Origin: Bretschneidera sinensis
Taxonomy: Eukaryota; Streptophyta; Magnoliopsida; Brassicales; Akaniaceae
Length of the DNA: 64,000 nucleotides
Assembly: GCA_023935145.1 (NCBI GenBank)
Contig: CM043704.1
Location: forward strand, 101,331,373 to 101,395,372
Direction: 5' to 3'
Shown here: piece after piece, positions 24,390 to 34,929 of the stretch
How positions within the stretch are numbered: position 1 is the first letter of the stretch
Layout: each line of letters opens with the position of its first letter
Notes under the pieces: generated by a model
Told to the model about the DNA's origin: nothing
Seen by the model: only the letters and a program-made list of their open reading frames with translations
The model's database searches: none
Made by a program: the position numbers and the translations under genes

Positions 24390-25980
24390 TTCTCATCTTG
24401 CTGATTACCATTGTGATTATCATTGTTTTTCCACTATACTTCATCTGCATGAGCCTCAATCCTATAAGGAGGCTAGTACTAATCCTCTTTGGCAGAAAGC
24501 AATGGATGAAGAACTTCAGGCCCTAGCTAAAACTCATACATGGGATATTGTTGATCTACCCGCTGGAAAAACTCCTATTGGGTGCAAATGGGTGTTTAAG
24601 ATCAAGACACTTTCTGATGGCTCTATTGAACGATATAAAGCCCGACTTGTTGCCAAGGGATTTGCTCAGGAATATGGCATTGACTATGAAGAGACATTTG
24701 CTCCAGTGGCGAGGCTCACATCTGTCCGTACACTCATTGCTGTCGCCGCCATTCGAAGATGGACTCTATTTCAAATGGATGTCAAAAATGCATTTCTGAA
24801 TGGGGAACTTCTTGAGGAAGTCTATATGCATACACCTCCCGGCTTGGATGCCACTCGAAACAAAGTTTGTCGCCTTCGTCGTGCCTTATATGGTTTAAAA
24901 CAAGCTCCACGTGCCTGGTTTGCCAAATTCAGCACTACCATTCATCAGTTTGGGTTCACACCGAGTGCTCATGATTCGGCTCTGTTTATCCGCCATACTG
25001 CCAACGGTATTATCCTTCTTTTACTGTACGTGGATGATATGGTTATTACTGGAGATGATCCACATGGTATTTCTGAACTCAAAAAGTTTCTCAGTGGCCA
25101 ATTCGAGATGAAAGATCTTGGCGTGCTCACCTATTTTCTTGGCCTCGAAGTCTCATCTAATTCTGATGGATTTTTTCTCTCTCAGGCCAAATATGCCTCG
25201 GACCTCATTTCCAAGGCTGGGATCACTGACTCAACCACTGCCACTACTCCTCTCGAGCCGAATGTCAGACTTACCCCACTCGATGGTTCACCTCTTCAGG
25301 ATGCCACTCTATATCGTCAACTGGTTGGAAGTCTTGTATATCTTACTGTCACTCGCCCTGACATTGCCTATGCCGTTCATCAGGTCAGTCGGTTCTTGTC
25401 CGCTCCTCGGACCACCCATTACTCGACTGTTCTTCGCATTCTTAGGTACGTCAAGGGTACTTTATTTCATGGGCTTCATTTCTCAGCACAGTCTGCCCCC
25501 GTTTTACAAGCCTATTCTGATGCCGATTGGGCCGGAGACCCCACCGACAGACGTTCAACCACTGGTTACTGTTTCTTTTTGGGCAATTCTCTCATTTCCT
25601 GGCGTAGTAAGAAACAAACTGTGGTTGCTCGCTCCAGTACCGAAGCTGAATATCGTGCCATGGCTGATGCAACTCAAGAACTTCTCTGGCTTCGATGGCT
25701 ACTCGCTGACATGGGTATCTCTTCTCCTGCTGCCACTATCCTACACTGTGACAACAGGAGTGCTATTCAGATCGCTCACAATGATGTCTTCCACGAGCGT
25801 ACAAAACACATTGAGAATGATATCCACTTCATCCGTGATCATATTCTCCAGAATACGGTTCGTCTACAATCCGTCAGTTCAGCCGATCAGACAGCTGACA
25901 TTTTCACTAAGGCTCATCCACCCGGACGCTTTCACTCTCTGGTTTCCAAACTCAAGTTCACCTCCCACTTACCGCCTTGA
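24390..25980 (+). pseudogene. Copia reverse transcriptase and RNase H
   Basis: From Met 24502 this is a 492-residue open frame. It shows the RT start (WDIVDLP, GCKWVFKIK), YKARLVAKGFAQ, QMDVKNAFLNG, the catalytic YVDDMVITG, the RNase H core (DADWAGDPTDRRSTTGYC), SSTEAEYRA and HIENDIHFIRD, ending 14 bp before the 3' LTR. The part is intact by itself but is out of phase with the integrase frame, so it could only be made after frameshifting or from an intact relative. High GC relative to the flanks fits recent arrival. Confidence 0.9.
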
Positions 25981-25982
25981 GT

Positions 25983-25993
25983 TTGAGGGGGGA
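25983..25993 (+). other. Polypurine tract of the copia element
   Basis: TTGAGGGGGGA lies immediately before the 3' LTR start TGTTAATG. This is the plus-strand primer site in reverse transcription. Confidence 0.85.
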
Positions 25994-26209
25994 TGTTAAT
26001 GTATTATATGGGTTTAGTCCCACATTGGTTGTGTATAGCTTTGCTTCTCCTATTAGCTTGTATAAATAAGATAATCCCACATTGGTTGTGTATAGCTTTA
26101 CTTCTCCTATTAGCTTATATAAATAGGATAGCTCCCTTTGTAAGTAAATCACACCATTCAATACAATTCTTCTCTTTGTATTGTCTCACTTCCTCTCTTA
26201 AATTCAACA
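25994..26209 (+). repeat. 3' LTR of the copia element
   Basis: 216 bp, the same length as the 5' LTR. Two substitutions are visible (A to G in the first TATA-like box region, A to C near CTCCCTTTG). Followed by the AAAAT target duplication. Confidence 0.95.
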
Positions 26210-26214
26210 AAAAT

Positions 26215-27145
26215 GATTTTTATTTCTTCTTTAAGAAAAAAAAACGTGGCTGCCAGGTTAAAAGAGAAGCTTTGCATGTTTTACACATTGCAATCGTGGT
26301 CGTATGAGAGTTGAGGGGCTACTGAGTTTTTTTTTTTTATATAAATAGTTTAAGTTTTTTTATTTATTTATTTCTTACCAAATTCTGTTTGGTTTTTTCA
26401 TTTTACAATTCAAACTACTTTATTTCTTTAAACACTTGGGAACGAAAAAAAGGTTGAAAGAGCAAAATTTTGAAGGGATCTACGAGAGAATTTTATAGAG
26501 AGTCACTAGAAAAATAGAAGGTAATAATGTGAAGTTTATTTATGAAATTTAACATACATGAAATTTTTCGGAATTCAAAATGAGAATTTTCAAATGGTGT
26601 GAATTATAGAATAATTGAAGAAAAAAAATTAATACAATAGAAAATGGTAGACTTTATGCTGTGAACTTCATAAAGAGTTAATTACAAGATAATTGTTGCA
26701 TATGTGTGTCATGCTCGGATTTTCAAAATGCGACAACACCGTCTCGAGGGTGGCCAACCTGAGATGGATCGTTACAATTTTGGTATCAGAGTATTAGGTT
26801 TTATGATTCTGTATACTGCATAAAAAAAATGAAAGATTAAAATAAATCTTTATGATTCTTTGCAATTAACTGCTTGAACCTTTTTTTATTTTTGGCACTT
26901 AAATATATGAAGTATTGATTTTGGGTAATGTCGCACACTTGCACTTAATCTGAAATTGTCTAATTAATTTGACTTAAAGTTAAATAAATCACAAACCTCA
27001 CCTCAAAATGGCTTTTTTTCCTCTTCGTAACAGACCTTTGTTCCATTACAATAATTTGGAGAAATGAAATCTAAAATTATCAAAAATTGAAGTTAATCAA
27101 ACAATTATAGCCAAGGTATGATATTGCTTAAAACTAATACTTTAG
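26215..27145. repeat. Tandem segment, copy 1 (partner 27781-29195)
   Basis: Shares with 27781-29195 a TTCTTCTTTAAGAAAAAAAA start, CATGAAATTTTTCGGAATTC, then ACCAACCTGA-like and TTGGTATCAGAGTATTAGG blocks, and the GGCACTTAAATATATGAAG leader. Copy 2 has about 445 bp extra at 28280-28725. The TGGTATCAGAG string (26787 and 28810) resembles a retroelement primer-binding site next to a decayed LTR end. No gene is seen. Confidence 0.75.
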
Positions 27146-27780
27146 ATAGTTAATAAAGTTTGTCCAATGTATATTTATAATTGGATAATAAACTTTAAGT
27201 GGGTTTCCAAACCTTGCCTTAGAGGTGGAAGACCTTTTATCATGCGATGACTCATTTTTTGCCTCATCCATTAACATGCATTGCCAATTTACACCGAGTA
27301 CTGTCCAAAACTCATGTGAGTTCACATCAACACATCCTGCCATCCATTTACAAGTAATTGTAAGATCAACCTTTTTTTCACGGGATAGAGAAATCTCCTC
27401 AACCAAATATATTTCCCGATCAATCAAGTGGATCAATAAGATCACTCACATTGGCTTCACTGGAAAAAATATTAGGACCTACACAACCTTATAAGTTGTA
27501 GGAGCAAAGGGAGTTACTACTTATCTTCTCAAATCGATATAGGCATGTCATTGTCCACTTGTCACCTAGACCCTTTCTCGACCACACTCTTTGCCCACCA
27601 TATATGTAATACTTGCAATCGTAAAGTAAAGGTAAAAAAATAATTTAATAAATATGACATAAAATTAAAATAACATATATATGCGAATGATTTAGTATTA
27701 ATAAAATAATTATTTTGAAAGAAGAAAAAAACTGAACGCGTGGAGGCATAGTTACAAAGAAAATAATAAAAAAAAACTGG
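27145..27780. repeat. Module shared with 32722-33185 and, in part, 21405-21610
   Basis: 27145-27600 matches 32722-33185 (GTTTGTC-AATGTATATTTAT, CACCGAGTA, GATCAATAAGATCACTCACATTGG). The first 200 bp also matches 21405-21610. From 27600 the sequence is A/T-rich, with no counterpart recognised. The 103-aa minus and 89-aa plus frames here have no domain and are broken in the sister copies. Confidence 0.75.
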
Positions 27781-29195
27781 ATGCGTCCAGCATGGAAAGA
27801 AGGAAAAAGAAAAAAAAAAATTCTTCTTTAAGAAAAAAAAAACGTGACAACAGGTAATCATGTTTTACACATTACAAATCGTGGCAGCATGAGAGCTGGG
27901 GGGCTTGTTTTTTTTTTTATATAAGTACTTTAAGTTTTTTTTTCTTTTATTTATTTCTTACCAAATCCTCTTTGGTTTCTTCATTTTACAATTCAAACTA
28001 CTCTATTTCTCTAAACACTTGGAGACCGAAAAAAATGTTGAAAGAGCAAAATTTTGGAGGAGTCTACAGGATAATTTTATAATGAGTCACGAGAAGCACT
28101 AAGAAAAACAGAAAGTAATAACATGAAGTTTATTTATGAAATTTAACATACATGAAATTTTTCGGAATTCAAAGTGAGAATTTTCAAAGGGTGTGAATTA
28201 TGGAATAATTGAAGAAAAAAAATTAGTATGATAGAGAATGATAGACTTCATGATGTGCGTAAAGAGGTAATTACGAGATAATTGATGATATTAAGGTGAA
28301 CAAATATATAAGAAGAAGAGATTGATAGAGAATGAGACTTATAATATGTTTATTGATAGTAAAATGCTATTATCAAGTTATATGAGATATCAATGATTAA
28401 ATATTAAAAGACTATTTATACAAGTTGAATACTTCTAGTAAATTTAATTCACTGAGCTTGTGAAGCTCACCCTTAATTGTATAATGATTTCGGGTAGCAT
28501 GCAGGATAAATAGTTTGGTGAGTTGAGGTTCAGACGAAATCATTTTCTGTAAGCCACGTACGTGTCCACGTCCTCAGACTGATGAGAAAATAAAATAAAA
28601 ATGTATTTGTAAATATTCATGCATTTTGCGTTGTATATAATGATTAAACCAATATCAGAATAATGTATCTCCCCTGTTGAAGGTTGAGGATTGATGTAAA
28701 CATTTCTGTTAGTGTTATTTTTCTTATTGCATATATGTGTCGTGTTCGGATTTTCAAAATGTGACAACACCATCTCGGGGGTGACCAACCTGAATGGATC
28801 GTTACAAATTTGGTATCAGAGTATTAGGTTTTATAATTCTGTATACTGGATAAAGAAAAAAAAGTGAAAGATTAAAATAAATATTTATGATTCTTTGCAC
28901 TTAGCTGCTTGAACCTTTTTAATTTTGGCACTTAAATATATGAAGTATTGATTTTGGGTAATGTGGCACACGCGCACTTAATCTGAAATTGTCTACTTAA
29001 TTTGACTTAAAGTTAAATAAATCACACCTCACCTCACCTCACCTCAAAATGGCTTTTTTCCTCTTCGTGACAGACCTTTGTTCCATTACAATAATTTGGA
29101 GAAATGAAAACTAAAATTATCAAAAATTGAAAGTTAATCAAACAATTATAGCCAAGGTATGATATTGCTTAAAACTAATACGTTAGATAGTTAAT
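27781..29195. repeat. Tandem segment, copy 2 (partner 21612-21661 plus 26215-27145)
   Basis: Starts GATGCGTCCAGCATGGAAAG, matching the left flank of the copia element, and continues into sequence matching its right flank, so it records the pre-insertion state of the sister copy. The 28280-28725 stretch is unique in the window and holds no gene. Confidence 0.75.
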
Positions 29196-30135
29196 TGCCA
29201 AAATAGAAAGTTGATATAGTTGAGTGCCAAAAACTTATAGTTCATATATCTCTTGTGCGATTTACCCAAAAATATAGGGAGAAGAAGAAAGAAATTCATA
29301 AATTTTTTATTGATATTGAGGAAGCATGTGATAGAGTTTCTAAGGAAGTCCTTCGACGTGTACTAAAAAAAAGGGAGCGTCTATTTAGTTATATACTTAT
29401 ATTAATGCGATCAAGGGTATATAAAACGAAAACCAAGGATCTGTTTCAGTCCCTATCTATTGGCCATGCATGAGCTTGCTAGACAAATTCAAGATGACAC
29501 CCATATATGTATGTTATTTGCAGATCATGTAGGGAAATGCATTAGATTAAGGAAGGAGCTAACAACAAACTGGAATTATGAAAGAGCATTTTGGAGTGTA
29601 AAGGTTTTAGATTGAGTAAAACCAAATCATAATTTATAGAATGCAGCTTTAGTGGAATTAAGGGTAGAGATGAAGAAAAGTTGACAATTGGAGGGTTTTG
29701 AATTTCCTTAAGAGCAAGCATTCTCGATATTATAATCAATTATTTACATTCAGAAGCATGCAGATAAATTTCAGGATGAAACAGGGATGTTCACCTCATT
29801 CTACTTCCCCCAAATGAAAAGATCTCGTATAACAAAACTCATATAGAAAAACTTTATCTGGTACATGGTCCATTCAACTTAAGAGCATCTAAATTAACAT
29901 GGAAAGAAATCAGACAGAGGAGTGTCGGAAGGCTCTCTTAAAAAATAGAAGCATGGTTCAGCTTAAATCATTATTGTGACCCAAAGCACAATTAGAAGAG
30001 TCCCAAGTTATCACTAACAACGTACAGGTATCAGACAACTCCAGCAACTTGAAAACAAAAAGACTACAAAGCTTGATATTCCATATTTCCATCCGAACAG
30101 TGATTTCAAGGACAAAAGTTTTGTCTTTAATTTGA
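28893..30135. repeat. Segmental repeat copy B (partner 4964-6200)
   Basis: Copy of the block found in intron 1 of the LisH gene, about 24 kb away, in the same orientation. Scattered substitutions and small indels separate the two. The right breakpoint is at AAAAGTTTTGTCTTTAATTTG, where the intron copy continues TTTATGTAAATGAAG. Confidence 0.8.
29273..29745 (+). pseudogene. RTE-type LINE reverse-transcriptase remnant, copy B
   Basis: Shows the same blocks as the intron copy: KKKEIHKFFIDIEEACDRV, then SKEVLRRVLKK, HELARQIQDD and LFADHVGKC. A single frame spans only the first block (29255-29473). It shares the F-A-D-H substitution and the same later frame breaks as copy A, which shows descent by DNA duplication. 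Confidence 0.75.
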
Positions 30136-30900
30136 TTTAATGAAAAACACGGATCCATCATTATTGTTCAAAAACGACTTTTATTTAGCTTGAATTACCC
30201 AACGAAAATTGACTTTTATCTTTCTCTAGCTTGAAAACAGAGGAGTGATTCAAAGAGAGGGTTGCAATGTAGAAAAGGAAAATGAAAGAGAAAAAGATTA
30301 AAAAAAAGAAAAACTTCTTACTGATTTTTCGTGGACTGGATCCAACCATATCTGGTCAGATCCGACTAGAACTGGTAAGGTGAGGCCATAAGTGCGGAGG
30401 TGATGATACAAAGAGAGATTTTCAGGGAAAAGAAGGGAAATGGAGGAGAAGAAGAATAACAAAAAAACGAAAGAAAAAGAAAACAAAGGAAACATGTTAT
30501 ACAGAGAGAGTTGATGTTCAAGTGTTAGAAACGTTCAAATAAAACGTGGGTTTATGTAATTGTCTAAAAATACTCCAGGTCTCACACTTTCCTAGTACCA
30601 CGTGAAAATAAAAAATGATAAAACCAAGAAATGTTAAGTAACAATGCACCTAGTGAGGTCAATCAGAGAAATTATAACTAAATCCATACAAGACCCAAAT
30701 CTTAATCTTACCTAACCGGATGGTTTGAGGTATCTTGCAATTTGCAAGGGCGCGAGTTTCCATTGTACATCCTGCCATGATTATTATAATCTTTTTATTC
30801 ATACAATTCAATTCAACCTAAACAGTTTGAATTGATAATATTAGTTAATTTTAAATCAATATTAAATATGTACTATTCGTCCAATTCAGTAAAATTTATA
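30136..30900. other. Unique intergenic DNA left of zinc-ribbon copy 2
   Basis: No gene or repeat recognised. A local GC-richer stretch (30330-30400, with CAGATCCGACTAGAACTGG) and purine-rich runs follow. This DNA, not a copy of the native promoter, abuts the duplicated gene leader at 30901. Confidence 0.4.
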
Positions 30901-32945
30901 ACATAAAAACAAACAAGCCAAGCCAACTCATCATAAAATAAAGGCATCTCAATAAAAACTGAGAAGAGAAAAGCAGTTACAGAGAAAGTGAGAGAGAAAA
31001 AAAAAAGAAGAAAAAAATGGGTTTGGTGTTTTTGTGTGATGAAGAAGAAAGGGAGCTGGGCAGGCAGCAAGCTCCTGGATCATGCCCACACTGCGGAGGT
31101 AAAGTTGCAGCATTGGATGTTGAGAGTAAATGGAGTTTCTGTTTCTTGCCCATCTGTTTCAAGATCAAGAGAAAATATTTTTGTACTTTATGTAGTAGGC
31201 GTTTGGTTTTGTCTTACTAATTGAAAATTAAAGTTGGTCTCTTAACCAAGAAAGGTTACCAATTAAGAACACAGATCTAAGTTTTCTATTTTTCTCATAT
31301 TTGTTTTGCGTTTTGTGCTATTTTATTTTTCTGTTCTGTTTGGTCTTTGTTCAGAAAAAAAAAAAGAGTTTTTTTTTTTCTGCAAATACATTAAACTTTC
31401 TTGTTTAATTTAGTGAAATGGGCATCTTTCCAGTATCCTGATAATTGAAGATGAATGCAATTTTTTATTTTTATTTTTTCGATTATATGTTTGAGAAGAT
31501 TGGACATAAATTAACATGGGTATCTGTTAATTGATTGTAGATGTTATTTAGGTAATGCTTTAAGCAATTGTCACAAACAGAGATGGAGTCTCTGAAACTG
31601 AACGACTTTTTTTTGTTCTTCTAAAATCTGGCTCTTTCTGGGTTGATCCTTAATTTTTCCATTCTGTATTTTCTTTTTTCTGGGTCTGTCAAATTATATT
31701 TACAACTCAAAATCCTAAATTTGTGTAGTTTAGATTTTAATTTTTCTTTCTGATTTTCGTATGAGCTAAGATAAGAAGTTGATGATGATATTTTCCAATA
31801 ACAAATCCTTTGTTACCAAAAGAGTAAAAGAATTGCAAATAGTTAATATATTAGATTCGCATTAAATTATATTCTAAGAATAAGGGATGTGGTCAAAATA
31901 ATACTACTATGATTGACAAATTTAGGAGATTCGCCTATGAATTATACTAAAAAATTTCCTCAATTAATTGTTAAATATTTAATAGTATTAAATGTTTTTC
32001 TTCTTTTATAAGCAAATGAATGAACTTGATTTGTAAATACTTGAAACAATGAATGGTGATACTTATAACCATCCGTTTTTTCCATTTGGATAATTGTAGA
32101 TGTCCAAATAACAATTAGTTAAAAGTAATAATAGATAAATTCAAGTGGAAAAAAATAAAAATTTGAAACTTTAGTGTGATGTAGTGCCTTTTTGTTGATT
32201 GAGTTCATGTTTGGACAAAATAGTCCACTTTTTAACGTTCTTCTTAAGCAAATGATAGAATTGAATTAATAAAGAAAAAAAAAAGGAACAGGAAAAGATA
32301 AGGGCATTAAATGATATTATTATTATTATTATTATTATTATATACATGAAAATTGGTATGTTTTGCCATATATGCTTTCGGTCTTATCCTGAGATTTAAC
32401 TTTCTTCTTCTATATGAATGTAGAAAGCCAAATCTCATCAAATGATAAAAAAAAGTGGTTAAAAGGATATACCTTTAATAGTATTTGACTTAGGTAAATT
32501 TCCAAATGAAATTAACATGGTCCTTTATAAGCAAATCTAGGTATCACTTCCTTTAATAGGTTTTGGCCTCATCATAAAGTGGAGTGAGGTTGAGGATAGG
32601 TCTAAGATTTGAATCTTGAAATGGTGTTTACGTGGACCATTTTTTTTATAATAAAAATAAGATTTTTCTAACTTGTACTCAATAATAAATTGAAATTTAT
32701 TTAATTAAATAAGTGAAAGAATTTAGATAATAAAGTTTGCCGAATGTATATTTATTGTTAGATAATAAACTTTAAGTGGGTTTCCAAACCTTACCATAGA
32801 GGTGGAAAACCTTTTATCATGCGATGACTCCTTTTTCGCCTCATCTATTAACATGCATTGGCAATTTACACCGAGTAGTGACCAAAACTCATGTGAGTTC
32901 ATATCAACACGTCCTGTCATCCATTCATAAGGAGTTGTAAGATAA
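30901..32945. repeat. Gene-bearing segmental duplication, copy 2 (partner 19568-21610)
   Basis: Contains the zinc-ribbon gene and about 1.7 kb of downstream DNA. The ATT run at 32318-32341 is about twice the length of that in copy 1. Unlike copy 1, the downstream module continues intact to 33185. Confidence 0.85.
31017..31220 (+). CDS. Small zinc-ribbon-like protein, copy 2 (67 aa)
   Basis: Paralogue of the frame at 19681, of equal length, with MGLVFLCDEE at the start, CPHCGG and CTLC metal-binding pairs and the KIKRKYFC basic segment. Of seven base differences from copy 1, four are silent. It has Gly2 and Glu10, probably the ancestral residues, and Ser61 in place of Gly. Only about 116 bp upstream of the ATG is shared with copy 1, so it probably relies on a different promoter. 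The bases just before the ATG are a purine run (AAAAAAAAAGAAGAAAAAA). Function unknown; zinc binding is inferred from the cysteine pattern. Confidence 0.8.
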   Translation: MGLVFLCDEEERELGRQQAPGSCPHCGGKVAALDVESKWSFCFLPICFKIKRKYFCTLCSRRLVLSY

Positions 32946-33184
32946 ACTCATTTTCATGGGATAGAGAAGTCTTTTCAACTAAATATCTTCTCCAGATCGA
33001 TCAAGTGGATCAATAAGATCACTCACATTGGTTTCACTAGAAAAAATATTAGGGGGTGGCGCAACCTTATAAGTTGTAGGCGAAAGGGAGTTACTACTTA
33101 TCTTCTCAGATCAATATGGGCATGCCATTTTCCACTTGTCACATAGAACCTTTCTAGACCACACTTTTTGCCCCCTATATACTA
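31221..33184. other. 3' flank of zinc-ribbon copy 2
   Basis: Presumed 3' UTR and AT-rich DNA aligned with copy 1, followed by the 32722-33185 module also present at 27145-27600. No further gene is seen. Confidence 0.5.
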
Positions 33185-33700
33185 CGCCATGTAAATGATG
33201 AGTTATACCCAAGATTTGCCTCCATAAAGAAAGTCATAGGAAAATACTTAGTTTTAAAGATTTTATTCATGAGAAAATTTGTATTCCAAACTAATTTTCA
33301 CACTTATTTTTCTAGCATTGATATTTTGAAAAAGGTCCGAATCCTTGAATTCCAAAACATCTTGATTTTTTGACAAAAATAACTCCGTCCAGTGAATCAA
33401 GACCATTTTTCTTTCATTTCCATTGCAACCCCACCAAAACAGCCAGATGATAGAAGTAATATCAACGCAAATAGTTTGTGGGATTTTCAAGCACCTCATA
33501 GCTAGCATGGTTATGATTGCTTGCGCCACTGTCTTTATTAAAACTTCACCCCAACTTTGGACAGAAGATTTTCATTCCATTTATAAATTTCTGCAAACTT
33601 TACTTGAGTAACTAGGAAATTTACCTTTTGGATCTTCCAATCATATCGGGAAGCCCCAAATACTTATCATGAGATTGTGCATGATGAATACGCAAAATGT
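33185..33700 (-). pseudogene. L1-type LINE reverse-transcriptase fragment
   Basis: On the minus strand the translation reads HDKYLGLPDMIGRSKR, then after frame breaks GEVLIKTVAQAI, LKIPQTICVDITSIIWLFWWG, and further on FMEANLGYNSSFTWR. These are the conserved blocks of a plant non-LTR retrotransposon ORF2 C-terminal to the RT core. Stops and frameshifts make it a pseudogene. It belongs to a different L1 lineage from the element at 2671-4730, which has STYLGLPLG and RRFLWG in the equivalent places. Confidence 0.8.
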
Positions 33701-34105
33701 TTCGTATTAATAGTTGCATAACAATGCTAACATTTAGACAAAAGAAAATGAATAATTTAGCCACGTTTAGTTTCAGATATGTTGAGATGTCTTGCATTCT
33801 GGTTCGACCAGACCCGAAAACCCGTTTCGATTCAAAATATTTTGGTGCAATTTTGAAAGGAGATTTAGTTCATGAAGTGAAGCTGAGAGCCCCAAATACT
33901 TATCATGAGACTGTGCATGTTGAATACACAAAATGTTTCGCACTACTAGTTACATATCAATATTAACATTGGGACAAAAGAAAACAAAAGATTTAGCCAC
34001 GTTTAACTTCTGGTCTGTTGAGATGTCTTACATTCCGATTTAACTTGAAAACTTGTTTCGACTTGAAATGTTTTGAAGCGATTTTGTAGGGAAATAAAAT
34101 TGAGA
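33652..34105. repeat. Tandem duplication with a period of about 236 bp
   Basis: AGCCCCAAATACTTATCATG occurs at 33652 and 33888, and the following text (ACAAAATGTTTCG, AGATTTAGCCACGTTTA, GTTGAGATGTCTT) repeats in order. The left unit overlaps the end of the LINE fragment, so the duplication came after or included it. Confidence 0.75.
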
Positions 34106-34929
34106 TTTAGTTCGCGAACCGGAAGACTGAGTCGATAGGCCCAGTCTGTAGCAAGTGAACAAATCTCTCTTGGGGGTTTGGGTACTTTGCCTAATGGCGA
34201 TTATTTTTTATCCGTTTTGTAGCCTATATATAAAGGTGTTTGTTAGGGTTTAGAAGACAAATTACTTAGATAACTTTTGTACTTTTCATATCTTACTTTT
34301 GTTTCGCTATTTCTATTTAGTTATCTTTATCGATCTCGTTACAACAAAGTTTGAAACCTCTTTATACACACAAAAAAATCAACCTAATAATTGAAGTGTA
34401 TTGGATAGTGGCCCTAAAAAATAAAATACTCATATAAAAAAAAAGAACAAGAGAGAAATACAGAGACCACCCCAACTAACCAACACCCCCTTAATGTCAT
34501 GTTGACCCTTATCTAATTTTAAAAATGACAAAACACTACTCTAAATTGTACTAACAGTTTTATCTAAGTGTTTAAACGGTAAAAGCTTTCAGCAAAGAAA
34601 CAAGATGCAAGAACTCAACCAGTATCAGACACCAAGACAAGACAGAAGATATAGAATAGGCATTAAGGTATTGAAACCAACTGTAAATCTCTTATGTTCA
34701 AGTAAGCTTGTCTTATGGCTCTTTTTACAAAATAATTTTGACAAAACTATTAATTTAAATCCTTCAAAGTCAAAAACAGTTTTATTACATGAAAAACTGG
34801 GTTGAAGGGCAACCCAATCGACTTGCTCAAATGTACCAGTCGACTGGGGTATGGGACAGAATGTCGGGTGTAGAGCACCCAGTCGACTGGCATTTGGGAC
34901 AGTGAGTTTCCAGTTGACTGGTACTCTCC
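34106..34929. other. LTR-like remnant and intergenic DNA
   Basis: 34100-34370 has a TATA-like CCTATATATAAAGG followed by GTTTGTTAGGGTTTAGAAGAC, resembling the promoter part of a decayed LTR. 34800-34925 holds three CAGTCGACTGG-type palindromes (about 34840, 34890 and, imperfect, 34912). No gene is seen. Confidence 0.35.

Larger units (their letters stand above)
21662..26209 (+). mobile_element. Ty1/copia LTR retrotransposon, recent, gag-deficient
   Basis: A 4548-bp element bounded by two 216-bp LTRs (21662-21877, 25994-26209) that differ at two positions by eye. It is flanked by AAAAT on both sides (21657-21661, 26210-26214), a 5-bp target duplication. A primer-binding site for initiator tRNA-Met (TGGTATCAGAGCC) abuts the 5' LTR, and a polypurine tract (GAGGGGGGA) precedes the 3' LTR. 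Domain order protease, integrase, RT, RNase H marks it as copia. Gag upstream of the zinc knuckles is missing, a nonsense codon interrupts integrase, and a frameshift lies before RT, so it is not autonomous. A near-identical sequence without the element at about 27781-27830 (GGAAAGAAGGAAAAAGAAAA) serves as a paralogous empty site. Confidence 0.95.

Noticed and set aside
25118..25999. 293-aa frame inside the copia RT region
   Set aside because: Overlaps the genuine RT/RNase H frame in another phase and has no domain.
26780..26800. TGGTATCAGAG string as a second copia primer-binding site (also at 28810)
   Set aside because: No LTR pair or coding domain is attached; kept only as part of a duplicated repeat, probably a decayed LTR end.
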